Positions 8,401 through 16,179 of a stretch of 64,000 bases of DNA are shown here, one piece after another. Both the position numbers and the translations under genes were made by a program. Position 1 is the first letter of the stretch, and each line of letters starts with the position of its first letter. The DNA comes from CAVTLG01 sp963735495. Lineage in GTDB: Bacteria; Chloroflexota; Ktedonobacteria; Ktedonobacterales; Ktedonobacteraceae. The notes beneath the pieces are model-generated. The model made no database searches. It worked only from the letters and a program-made list of their open reading frames with translations, and had not been told where the DNA came from. The stretch spans positions 310,001-374,000 of the forward strand of contig CAVTLG010000009.1 in assembly GCA_963735495.1 (NCBI GenBank), written 5' to 3'.

Positions 8401-9875
8401 GTAGACACGTGTGGTGCTGTGTCGTTCAAGGTGATCTGTTGGACGCGCTGTAGTGTTTCTGCCAACTGGTCGGTGGCGATCTCCCAACGGGCATCCTGTT
8501 GGGCGAGATTGCGCATCAACTGTAATTGTTGTTCATTTTCCTGGCGCGTGCGCAGAAATTCTTTCTGTTGCTGCTCGACCTCCTGGTAGCTTTGTTCGCG
8601 ACTGCCTATGGCGTCGTCCAGGATAGATAGTTGCTCCTTGAGTTTGCGTTCAAGCTCGGCTACCTTCTCGCTCACCTGGTTCAGTCGTTGGGCGGCCTGC
8701 AGTCCTTCGCTGCCTTCGAGGGCTGCGATCTCGCCCGCGATTTGCGAGCGCTCAAGTGCTAACTCTTCCAGGCGACTCTGCGTGCGCGCCAGCTCATTTT
8801 CTGCGCGTGTCAGGTTGCCTTTGTGCCGACGGACGTAGCCCAGAGCTTCTTGCTCTTTGAAGTGCTCATGAACATATTCGCAGGCAGCTAGCCGTACTTT
8901 GGAGCTAATCAATGTTTCCTGTGCATTGTGCAGCTTTTCTGTTGCTTGATAGGCTTTGGCTTTGCGTTCCAGTTCTTCGCGCAGGGTATCCATCAATTCA
9001 AGGGTGGTTGCCGCGTGTTGGATCAAGTCGCCGGGAATTTGCGGGAGCGATTGGTCGAGATATTTGCGCACGGCTTCGAGGGATAAGACGCTATTTAAGT
9101 TGGGCTGGCGGAGATAGAGCAGTTGCCTGATCAGGCGACGGAAATCGTTGACGTCGCTGAAATTAAAGAGATACTGCGCGACTTTTTGCTCATACTCGCG
9201 CTGCGTATCGCAGGCGATGCCGTGATCAACCAGCATTTTGCGGAATGTTTTGAGGTCGTAGGCGCGACGTCCATCCCTGGTCTCATTGACAGTGCGCAGA
9301 CCGTTTTCCAGGTCCAGTCGCGAGCCATCGGTGATGAGGAAGCGCAACGCTGTGATCGGATTGACGCTATTGCGGTTGCCCGCGAAGACGATGCCGATAG
9401 TGAGGAAACGTGCCTGGTCATACTCTCCGCGCTCCCATGCCGCCCGCAGCTCCGAAGCAAAAGGTGGCTCATGCATGTCGCACCATTCAAACTCGAGGGC
9501 AACGTAGCTGGTACGTTGATCCCGGCTGAAGGGAGTCGCCGATTCATTGCTGCCGAGGACGTAGTAGTCGATGCGTTTCTCTCTTTTGCCGAACGTGTCA
9601 ATGCGTTCTGGACGGAAATCGCCATCCAGCGCCAGAGGCAGTGCGGCGGTTAACACCGTAGACTTACCGGACGCATTTTCGCCTGCCAGGAAGAGCCGTC
9701 CATGGGGGATCTCAAATTCCTGGTGGTCGTAGAGCCAGAAATTTGTCAGAATGACGCGGCGCAAGCGATAACCGGTGGGTCCACCTGGAGTGGATTGTAG
9801 TTGCTCGGCCTGCGTATGCACTGATGTTGCGGTGGGTTCGTCCCAGAGGGTGGGCTCTTCGACACTATATACCAT
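5478..9875 (-). CDS. jetC: Wadjet type II SMC-like ATPase JetC (TIGR02680 / SbcCD-type)
   Basis: Motor of the Wadjet plasmid-defence complex: a MukB-like SMC ATPase that extrudes DNA loops. 1465 residues. Walker A is GENASGKS at 65-72, after a typical N-terminal strand (GYRLRRVILTNFWLYD). Long heptad-rich coiled coils lie on either side of a central hinge-like globular region (about residues 660-860). Near the C-terminus come the ABC signature (LLKKRSGAEQYVALY), Walker B (RLIALDEAFDKVS) and a switch region (WIMTGPR). AAGGAGAGAG sits upstream of ATG 9875, and the gene follows jetB by 14 bp, so the two are almost certainly co-translated. The stop codon lies inside the terminal repeat of a palindromic element, so the last few residues may differ from relatives. 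Confidence 0.93.
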   Translation of the reverse strand: MVYSVEEPTLWDEPTATSVHTQAEQLQSTPGGPTGYRLRRVILTNFWLYDHQEFEIPHGRLFLAGENASGKSTVLTAALPLALDGDFRPERIDTFGKREKRIDYYVLGSNESATPFSRDQRTSYVALEFEWCDMHEPPFASELRAAWERGEYDQARFLTIGIVFAGNRNSVNPITALRFLITDGSRLDLENGLRTVNETRDGRRAYDLKTFRKMLVDHGIACDTQREYEQKVAQYLFNFSDVNDFRRLIRQLLYLRQPNLNSVLSLEAVRKYLDQSLPQIPGDLIQHAATTLELMDTLREELERKAKAYQATEKLHNAQETLISSKVRLAACEYVHEHFKEQEALGYVRRHKGNLTRAENELARTQSRLEELALERSQIAGEIAALEGSEGLQAAQRLNQVSEKVAELERKLKEQLSILDDAIGSREQSYQEVEQQQKEFLRTRQENEQQLQLMRNLAQQDARWEIATDQLAETLQRVQQITLNDTAPHVSTSITSLLEAQVNDRLDWLRVLRQLHQDVAHATTRLQAAQRQETHYYDEVDEATRQFEQDRENVCVAQQSLATILDALVEQSDLLQASQFAFIHERATQVCNDALPPQEALEQFSTLLHDYRTAIQAALDSLHTSINQLQRSLNDLRQQQGAREHEVELAKAAYQQKLLEPEFTPARSEHRQRARKQLAAHGIPALPFYKLVDFAPGIDNQSRLAGSIEYMLEDAGLLDALVVPSAYTVQADELLAAEGLSDCRLNIAYIAEADWEQAPTTPFPILRGDPALMDESGASYAEWAETLQPLLVAMNHADYTPLSMDGDTEQGGHWEHGLLTGQAGGGKARCIGKATRIREQQEAQEILRQRWQQLARELQDIVEQIIQAEQGQQELKTQQGRMDNALRESMLEARYAALQTTLEGLHKAQERYHRARAETQELRQHINSMRTQLQRESGDIALFASDLVSVEDAYEATNKLFSEHKALQRHLDHLLKVWQAHKRANDLLDKARVAEIRAANAHKRAEQETAQARSELSTLERLVKESASESIDNLLERLKALQGRQNDLPEQMQKARDTQTRAEMLFTTSNEELEKAQGTLQLAEQRRTATYNHFAILLGSYPVERLLLAQQALITQSPVDTAQSLLDEPLLPQEEVYVASKLTLDTKLNRANSLLFQTNSEVGNLLHEYGPRIDEQNFIHFINADNANAFELLTRLAEEIKQQERLLEDKERVLFQDFLLKEMADTVRKHIVDAEGWVDKINTVLNNTSFIEEHYHLRWVTKEQDQTQPGSYLAQYHKLLRRQAQTFQQEEIDALVYAFRQEIAILRANQQEATGIPFAEALAQVFDYRSWFRFEIYVTTPDGQPQHLSDRLLKKRSGAEQYVALYVPFFAALSALYESAGKGAPRLIALDEAFDKVSVGNTQRLLKFLDVQEFQWIMTGPRITGEGTELPACVRYLMLHQKGTELATGFASFWSNTQPSEGEIG

Positions 9876-9889
9876 GCTGTTCTCTCTCC

Positions 9890-11314
9890 TTAAGCGCCTG
9901 TCTGACCTGTTCCTGACAGATCGAGCAGTGATATTTGCGGTACCGGGTTTTGTTTCACTTTTTCTTTCGTGCGTGCGCGTGCTGGTCGGCTGCGAGCCTC
10001 TGTCGGCTCATCGGCGGCATAGCTGACATCATAGCGTGCGGCTGTGGGGAGTATCAGCATCTCACCGGTCGCATCGGGACCGCGCAAGAGGCCAAGTTGA
10101 CGCATTTTTTGATAGATCTCCTCCAGCAACTCTAAACCCTTCGTTGTTTGTGCTCTGCTACCCCAATGCATGCCATAATGTTGGCGCAGCTCGTTGAAAA
10201 GCGGCGCGATATCTCCTTGTGGTACGCGTAAGCAGCCGTAACTGTCGGGCGACCAGGTGCCGGTTGCCACCTGCTGTCTGAAGGTGCCGCACAGTAACAG
10301 GATCATTTGATCGATAGAGCTATTGAGCGTCAGCGTAGGACCAGAGCCGCTGGATAGGCTGCCACCGCGTACGATACAGGCGTAGTCGCTATTGAGTTCT
10401 AGTTGCCAGTTAAAGGACTCGGCTAATTCATCGCTTATCTGGTCGGCATGTTGGAGCAGAGCGCGAAATGCTGCCTGATCATCGTAGCGCAAGAGTGCTG
10501 GTCCTAGCAGCAATGCACGCCAGGCGCGGTTCAGTGCGGGTATGTTCTCTGCCAGCGTGGGCAGAGACGCGGGCAGCAAAAACTGTGTTGGATCGGCCAG
10601 CCGGTCGGCAAACAGTTCAACGTGTTGCTCGTAGAGTGCCTCAATCAGTGAGTGGGTCACGCCCGTGAACTCGTAGAGCACCTCGTTCTCGGGTGCGTCT
10701 TCCACCCATTTTTTTGTTTCGCCTTCCAGTGATTGCACGGCTCCCAGGCGCGCGAGATAGTCCAGGGCGCGCCAGATGCTATAGCGATCATTCTGGTTGC
10801 GGAAATCCAGTTGTTTCTCGGGACCGCCGACCAGTTGCGTTTGTGTCTGTAGCTCCTCAGCCAGTTGTGAGAGCAAAAACTGCTGATTGCGACCGCCTCC
10901 AGCCAGGTAACGTTGTTCTGCGAACCAGAGTAGCCAGAGTAAGCAGGCGAAGTCGCGAGGCCGCTTGAGCTTGTCATCCGTGAAAACAGGCGTGATCGCG
11001 TGGCGATGGCGTTCCAGGCGGAAAAACGTCGAACTGCGCTGTATACGCCACCCGGTATGCGCTTCGTGCCACTGCTCGATAGCTGCATAATGTGTCCTGA
11101 TCAGGCGAAATGCTTCGATATCGGTCTGCGTTGAGACAACTTCGTTGTCGAGCAACGCCGTCTGTGCTTGCATAAAATTGTGTGTATAGATGCGCAGTGG
11201 TGGACTTTTCTGTTCTCCTGTGAACTCTGTGGACGTCGTGTTGTCCCATCCAGTTGAAAATCCCTCTTCCTCGACATCATCAGCGCGCAAGCGTGCTTGT
11301 TCCCCATCTATCAT
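9890..11314 (-). CDS. jetB: Wadjet type II subunit JetB (DUF2398 family)
   Basis: Accessory subunit of the Wadjet condensin, corresponding to the KITE/MukE-like component that bridges JetA and JetC. 474 residues. The DUF2398 features are an N-terminal helical region ending in HTGWRIQRSSTFFRL, then winged-helix segments, and a C-terminal helical region (LFNELRQHYGMHWGSRAQTT is typical). ATG 11314 is preceded by GGAGG with five bases of spacing; a TTG directly before it is also in frame. The tail (residues from about 450) is basic and proline-rich. The assignment rests partly on its position between the DUF2397 and SMC-like genes, which is the fixed order of type II Wadjet. Confidence 0.85.
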   Translation of the reverse strand: MIDGEQARLRADDVEEEGFSTGWDNTTSTEFTGEQKSPPLRIYTHNFMQAQTALLDNEVVSTQTDIEAFRLIRTHYAAIEQWHEAHTGWRIQRSSTFFRLERHRHAITPVFTDDKLKRPRDFACLLWLLWFAEQRYLAGGGRNQQFLLSQLAEELQTQTQLVGGPEKQLDFRNQNDRYSIWRALDYLARLGAVQSLEGETKKWVEDAPENEVLYEFTGVTHSLIEALYEQHVELFADRLADPTQFLLPASLPTLAENIPALNRAWRALLLGPALLRYDDQAAFRALLQHADQISDELAESFNWQLELNSDYACIVRGGSLSSGSGPTLTLNSSIDQMILLLCGTFRQQVATGTWSPDSYGCLRVPQGDIAPLFNELRQHYGMHWGSRAQTTKGLELLEEIYQKMRQLGLLRGPDATGEMLILPTAARYDVSYAADEPTEARSRPARARTKEKVKQNPVPQISLLDLSGTGQTGA

Positions 11315-11329
11315 CAAAACCTCCGTTGT

Positions 11330-11728
11330 GGAGACCCATACGCCTTCAGGCTATGGGAGGAAACAACGGCTGCCGCAGCAGCATACTGTGATTTAACCCC
11401 CTTACGGGGGAGGGTCAGAAATGCGGTCTGACCCTCGATGGCTTCAAAAAAGATGAAGCCCTTCTCCGCACAGAAGTAAGGTGCCCTTCGCCAATGTTCA
11501 AGAGGCTTGTCATGTTGGCAACACCGCTCCTACCCATGAGAGCTTTTAATCACCAACGCTAGAGCTACAAACTAGGACGAGCATTTGTAGGTAGCATGAC
11601 CTCTTGAACGTAGTACGCTCACACGTACTCAGGCTAGTCAGTAAATGCTTGCACTGGACGGGCAGAATTCACCCCCACATGCAAGCCTATCCCTTTGGAG
11701 GGGATTGGGTTACTGACCTTGACTTTTC
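11330..11728. other. Highly structured non-coding block between jetA and jetB (possible mobile-element RNA)
   Basis: About 400 bp with no credible ORF, dense in inverted repeats. Hairpins include CCCATA...CTATGGG at 11335-11357, GGGTCAG...CTGACCC at 11412-11435, GGCTTCA...TGAAGCC near 11440-11460, GTACG...CGTAC near 11612-11629, and a nested set where GTCAGTAA pairs with TTACTGAC (11636/11710) around GCTTGCA/TGCAAGC and ATCCC/GGGAT. A long-range pair joins GTTCAAGAGG (about 11496) to CCTCTTGAAC (about 11600). The 11335 hairpin resembles the ends of IS200/IS605-type elements. The rest is compatible with an omega-RNA or HEARO-like RNA, but this identity is inferred, not demonstrated. Confidence 0.5.
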
Positions 11729-11731
11729 CAC

Positions 11732-13363
11732 TTAATTTCTAGCATAGTTTGCATGCACTGGCGATGGTTTGCGTTGCCGTTGTAAGCAATAGCGCGGCAG
11801 GACCAGCGTGCCATCGCTGCATAGTAGCGAGATGTATTGGTCCTCGTCCCGATTGAGTAATGTGACTGTCGAGCCGTCAGGAGCCTCGTATTCAAACAAT
11901 TCACTCCCGAGGCAATGATCAATGATCTCCGTTAACAGGTTACGCTCCGTGGGTGTAATCTCGCCGATGCCGCCGATATCCAGCAGCTCATTGCGGAAGA
12001 GCCTGGCAAAACGCTGTTGTTGCGCGGCGAATTGTGCCTCGTGTTCGGCTCTGAGGGCTTGCAGAATGTCTTCATTGCGGCGCATGGGCTGTTCTGCCAC
12101 GCGCTCCAGGTTCGCTTTATAAATAGGTCGTAACGTCCGGGTGACGGTGGCGGGATCTTGCCATGTGCGGCGTTCACCGGGAGTAGCGACGACGCTAGGT
12201 GAGCCGGTGAGACCCTCCGGCAGATGGATGGGCAAGCTATTGGCGAAGGCTGCGGCGAACAATTGCTGCGCTGTTTCGACGTCCTCAATGTGTAGAAAGC
12301 GTGAGGCCAGCGTGTGCAGCATCGTCACATAATCGGTGTGTGGACGTAGCGAGGAGGCCAGCGAGTGTGCGCGATGGACAACTTTCTCGACTGCGTCATG
12401 TGCTGCTTTGCGGAACATCTCGACATTGTTACCCTGTGTGAACCAGTGTTCAAGCGCGGCGAGCTGGCGCTGTACGTCTTCGCGCCATTGTTCCTGGGCC
12501 TGTGGACCTTCGGCAAGTTGCTGTGCCGGTGGTGGGAAGGAGCCAATAATTTCCAGCAAAACGGTTCTTTTACCGCTATTGGACCATTCCGCCAGCAGAA
12601 CACGGATGAGATTGCTATGTTGGACAAGTTGTTGCGCGAAACTTTGCACGTAGGTGACGACGATGCTCTTGTAAATCAGGAACGTTTCGAGACCTACCGT
12701 CTGTTGTGCGCTACGGTTCATACTGCCCAGGTACTGTGCTGCGTCGTTGGTAACTTTTTCCCAGGTGGTGAAGGCGTCATGCCAACGTTCAGCGATTTCA
12801 AGGTGGCGTTCAGGTGTAAAACTGCTGGCAGCAACCTGGAGCCAGCTATCAATTTGCTGGAGTGCTTCCCACAGGCGCGGGAGATCACCCTGGTGCAACC
12901 CTCCCTCACTGGCTCCGAGGCGCGCGTGCTCTGCCAGAAAAGCTTCAACCTCAATGGCTTCTGGGGTTGCCTGGTAGCGGAGAATGGGCGAACGGAAATC
13001 CGCAATGGATGTGACGCGACTGGTATCGTGTAACGTCGCCAGATTACCCCAACCAACCAGCCGCTCAAGGTCTCCTTTGCAGGCATCCAGCGTATAGGCC
13101 GGGTCAAAGGTTGTGCGTACACTATCCAGGATATCCTGTGCTGTGAGCTGATAGCGATATTCACGGCTGCGCTGCAAGAACGTGCGCATGATGACGCGAC
13201 ACCAATCGATACGCTCCGACGTCGTGGTCAGGTAGTTGAAGAGCGCGATAGGCCCAAATGCTTGAAACGCAGTCGTGACAGCATTCTCTGTCTGTTGACT
13301 TACTGCTGTGGAAGGAGTATTTTGAACGAAGTTGTCGATCTTCTCAACTGAATCTGACAGCAA
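11732..13363 (-). CDS. jetA: Wadjet type II subunit JetA (DUF2397 family)
   Basis: First gene of the Wadjet operon; the kleisin/MukF-like subunit that links the heads of the JetC ATPase. DUF2397 features: an N-terminal FNYLTTTSERIDWCRVIMRT segment, a long helical middle, and a C-terminal winged-helix region ending in a short basic tail. I place the start at TTG 13363 (about 543 residues) because AAAGGGG lies eight bases upstream, while ATG 13435 in the same frame has no usable ribosome binding site and sits within about ten bases of a likely -10 box at 13449-13454. If 13435 is used, the protein gains 24 residues. About 400 bp of structured sequence separates it from jetB. Confidence 0.83.
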   Translation of the reverse strand: MLSDSVEKIDNFVQNTPSTAVSQQTENAVTTAFQAFGPIALFNYLTTTSERIDWCRVIMRTFLQRSREYRYQLTAQDILDSVRTTFDPAYTLDACKGDLERLVGWGNLATLHDTSRVTSIADFRSPILRYQATPEAIEVEAFLAEHARLGASEGGLHQGDLPRLWEALQQIDSWLQVAASSFTPERHLEIAERWHDAFTTWEKVTNDAAQYLGSMNRSAQQTVGLETFLIYKSIVVTYVQSFAQQLVQHSNLIRVLLAEWSNSGKRTVLLEIIGSFPPPAQQLAEGPQAQEQWREDVQRQLAALEHWFTQGNNVEMFRKAAHDAVEKVVHRAHSLASSLRPHTDYVTMLHTLASRFLHIEDVETAQQLFAAAFANSLPIHLPEGLTGSPSVVATPGERRTWQDPATVTRTLRPIYKANLERVAEQPMRRNEDILQALRAEHEAQFAAQQQRFARLFRNELLDIGGIGEITPTERNLLTEIIDHCLGSELFEYEAPDGSTVTLLNRDEDQYISLLCSDGTLVLPRYCLQRQRKPSPVHANYARN

Positions 13364-13448
13364 CCGGCTATCCCCTTTCTCCCTGCATATCGATCTGCAA
13401 TAGTGTTGAACTAAGCTCTGGCTGTGGTAGAGCATCCTATTGGCGTAA

Positions 13449-13454
13449 ATTATA
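13449..13454 (-). promoter_or_regulatory. Probable -10 box of the Wadjet operon
   Basis: A perfect TATAAT on the minus strand, about 86 bp upstream of the TTG start chosen for jetA. A TTTACA hexamer lies 20 bp further upstream, which is wider than the usual 17 bp, so the -35 is uncertain. Confidence 0.4.
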
Positions 13455-13631
13455 ACATAAAGTTATGCCCCAGGTGTAAAAAGAAAAGATCGTTAGTTCT
13501 TTTGGGGCAGAAATGCTTCTGCTTCGCAAAAAGATGCACGTGGTGCAAAGGGAACACAGGTTATCACGCGCACTACTGATAATTTTGGGGCGAACTTCCC
13601 CTTGCATACTTTGTTTGATGCTTTTACACTA

Positions 13632-13691
13632 AGAGAGTGTTTGTTTTCAGCTTGCTCCTGACAAAAAGTGTGCGCATGCCAAACACTCTCT
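13632..13691. repeat. Short palindrome, AGTGTTTG family copy 1
   Basis: Perfect 12 bp inverted repeat (AGAGAGTGTTTG / CAAACACTCTCT) around a 36-base loop. A related palindrome with similar loop sequence is at 26552-26603 in the opposite orientation. It lies in the 750 bp between jetA and the first glycosyltransferase, where I see no gene; a weak minus-strand frame at 13736-13924 is not convincing. Confidence 0.6.
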
Positions 13692-14115
13692 AAAGAAGCT
13701 AGCCGATAAAGCGCAACAGGCATTTCCTGATCAAGCTAGAGGCTGTGAGCAAGGATGAGGCCGTCAGTTCTCTCCTGGACTGGTTCAGAAAGGACTTTCG
13801 GCATGAGACATTTCTCCCTCTTGCTTTCCCTGTTTAGCAGGCGGACGATAAGAGTTGTATGATGATCTCTAGCTAAGCCCCTGAGAAGTAGCAGGAGTGG
13901 ACGTACGAGGATGCCAGAACACACACAGTTCTCAGTGACGAAGCGGGTGCCGCTCGCACACTATTGTGTGGGAAGCATGTGCCAGAAGAAGCATCGCAGG
14001 ATGTTGTTGCCTGCCATATATAAAGAGCGCTTAGTTCGCTGCATTTACTCATACGTATCTGGTCTTATAAAATGAAAAATCGAAATATATATTGATTATC
14101 GAGGGAGTGGCATAC

Positions 14116-14889
14116 TTGCAAACGAATAAAGAACGTCCGCGTATTAGCGTTGTTATTCCAGCTCGTAATGAAAGTAAAAACTTGTATTATATCTTACCTC
14201 GTATCACTGAGCAGGTGAGTGAAGTCATTCTCGTCGATGGACATTCGACCGACGATACCATCGAGGTAGCCAGGCAATTACTTCCAGAGATAGGTATCAT
14301 CGAGCAGGCTGGCTGGGGTAAAGGTAATGCGCTCCAGGTTGGTTTTGCGGCCTGTACTGGTGATATTATCGTCATGCTGGATGCAGATGGGTCAGCCGAT
14401 CCTGCAGAGATCATGCAGTTTGTCCATGCGTTGAAGGATGGTCATGATTTTGCCAAAGGTTCTCGCTTCTGTAAGGGTGGTGGGAGCTATGATATTACCT
14501 TCTTACGCCGCCTCGGCAACGCCGCGTTGTGTATGCTGGTGAATATATTTTTTGGCACACAGTTCAGTGACCTGTGCTATGGTTACAACGCCTTCTGGCG
14601 CTCCTGCCTGGAATCTATAGAGATTACCTGCGACGGCTTTGAGGTCGAGACGTTGCTCAGTCTGCGCATGCAGAAAGCGCAGATGAGAATTATCGAAGTT
14701 CCCAGCGTAGAGCGTGCACGTATTCATGGTCAGAGTAACCTGCGCACCTTTCGGGATGGTTGGCGTGTGTTAAAGACGATCTTCAAGGAGCGTTGGGCGC
14801 AAACTCCGTTACCGTCGCGTTCGTATGCTGGAGAAGCTGAGTATGATGAGACGGAACTCTCTTCGCGCTCAAAGGAACTCACGTTGTGA
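14116..14889 (+). CDS. Glycosyltransferase family 2 (dolichyl/polyprenyl-phosphate sugar synthase-like)
   Basis: Transfers a nucleotide-activated sugar, most likely to a polyprenyl phosphate or glycan acceptor at the inner face of the membrane. 257 residues of GT-A fold: ISVVIPARNES at the N-terminus, VDGHSTDDT, WGKGNALQVGF, and the metal-binding MLDADGSADP (DxD-type). The C-terminal part (FEVETLLSLRMQKAQMRIIEVPS then ERARIHGQSNL) matches the DPM/DPG-synthase subgroup. There is no C-terminal membrane pair, so it is the soluble type. I chose TTG 14116 because GAGGGAG lies nine bases upstream; another TTG at 14092 is in frame. It is the first gene of a five-gene plus-strand glycan cluster. Confidence 0.87.
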   Translation: MQTNKERPRISVVIPARNESKNLYYILPRITEQVSEVILVDGHSTDDTIEVARQLLPEIGIIEQAGWGKGNALQVGFAACTGDIIVMLDADGSADPAEIMQFVHALKDGHDFAKGSRFCKGGGSYDITFLRRLGNAALCMLVNIFFGTQFSDLCYGYNAFWRSCLESIEITCDGFEVETLLSLRMQKAQMRIIEVPSVERARIHGQSNLRTFRDGWRVLKTIFKERWAQTPLPSRSYAGEAEYDETELSSRSKELTL

Positions 14890-14935
14890 ACGAACCTTTC
14901 TATGAAGATACGTCCTGGGATGTGGAGGAGAAAAC

Positions 14936-15988
14936 ATGGGACAGACGATGAACGAGAGTATTGCGGTAATTCTTTGTGCGTATACACAAGACCGTTGGAG
15001 TGACCTGCTGGCGGCGGTGTCTTCGGTGCGACAGCAGACGCTTGCGCCAACGGAGATTATTGTCGTGATTGATCACAATCCCGCGCTCTTACAGCAGGCA
15101 CAGGAGCAGTTGACAGACGTGGTAGTCGTGGAGAATCGGGAGGCGCGTGGTTTATCGGGAGCGCGAAACAGTGGTATTGCGCAGGCGAAGAGCGCATATA
15201 TCGCCTTTCTTGATGACGACGCCGTTGCCGAGCCAGACTGGTTGATGCTGCTCTGTCAGGAATTGGCCGATCCGCGCGTGTTGGGTTGTGGTGGCACTGT
15301 TGCCCCACTCTGGTTGGAACGTGAGCCAGCCTGGCTCCCGCCAGAGTTTCTCTGGGTGGTGGGGTGTACCTATGCAGGTGTGCCGACGACGGTGAGTCCT
15401 GTGCGTAATCCCATTGGCGCGAGCATGTGTTTTCGTCGGACTGTGTTCGAGGGTGTGGGTGGTTTCCGCCACGGTATTGGTCGTGTAGGGACGCGACCAG
15501 TTGGTTGTGAAGAGACGGAATTGTGTATCCGGGCCAGCCAGCACTGGTCGCAGGCGCTGTTTCTGTATCAGCCTGCCGCCAGGGTACTGCACCGTGTGCC
15601 GCGTCAGCGCGCCACGTGGCGTTATTTTCGTGCTCGTTGTTATGCCGAGGGTCTCTCAAAGGCGTTTGTGGCGCGCCATGTGGGAGCGCAAGCCTCGCTT
15701 TCGTCAGAACGCAGCTATACCTCTCGCACATTGCCAGCGGGTGTGCTGCGTAATCTCTCTGCGGCTCTTTTTCACAGGGAGGGAGCTGGTTGGGGGCGTG
15801 CCGCTGCGATTTGCGCGGGACTTGGCGTGACGCTGACAGGTTATCTGGTTGGGAGCATCTTTTCACGTGCGCATGATAGCGCTGTGGTAGAAATAGCGGC
15901 TGTTTCTCTACCGGCTGCTGGGCCAGAGAGTGTTGATAGCCGGCTTACAGGTGCTAGTCAGGCGGCTAAAAAGGAGCCTGTTATCTGA
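14936..15988 (+). CDS. Glycosyltransferase family 2
   Basis: Second GT2 of the cluster, 350 residues. The N-terminal GT-A domain starts IAVILCAYTQDRWSDLLAAV, with AFLDDDAVAEPDW as the metal-binding DxD region, RGLSGARNSG before it and CEETELCIRA as the likely catalytic acid region (ED/EE motif). The C-terminus has one hydrophobic stretch (VTLTGYLVGSIF), probably a membrane contact. GGAGG precedes the ATG. It lies 46 bp after the first glycosyltransferase and about 190 bp before the flippase, consistent with assembly of an oligosaccharide repeat unit on a lipid carrier. Donor and acceptor are unknown. Confidence 0.87.
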   Translation: MGQTMNESIAVILCAYTQDRWSDLLAAVSSVRQQTLAPTEIIVVIDHNPALLQQAQEQLTDVVVVENREARGLSGARNSGIAQAKSAYIAFLDDDAVAEPDWLMLLCQELADPRVLGCGGTVAPLWLEREPAWLPPEFLWVVGCTYAGVPTTVSPVRNPIGASMCFRRTVFEGVGGFRHGIGRVGTRPVGCEETELCIRASQHWSQALFLYQPAARVLHRVPRQRATWRYFRARCYAEGLSKAFVARHVGAQASLSSERSYTSRTLPAGVLRNLSAALFHREGAGWGRAAAICAGLGVTLTGYLVGSIFSRAHDSAVVEIAAVSLPAAGPESVDSRLTGASQAAKKEPVI

Positions 15989-16179
15989 TGTTCTATGCCA
16001 GGGGTAATTTGTGTGTTTCTCTTGTTGCAGGTTCTCCGTACTTTTTAGGAATGTGTAGTACTATTGGCATAAATGTAGCATAATTTGCAGTATATCGCGT
16101 TAAAAGAGTAAGCAATAGGTGTTATAGCCCGTGTTATGTAGGAGATGGTGTATCGCATTTTGTGGGGGGTGCAAAGGGC

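Noticed and set aside
8082..9653. Long plus-strand frames inside jetC
   Set aside because: Shadows of the coiled-coil coding strand; no start signals or motifs.
13493..13924. Two short minus-strand frames upstream of jetA
   Set aside because: One spans a palindrome and neither has a convincing start or similarity; a decayed gene is possible but unsupported.
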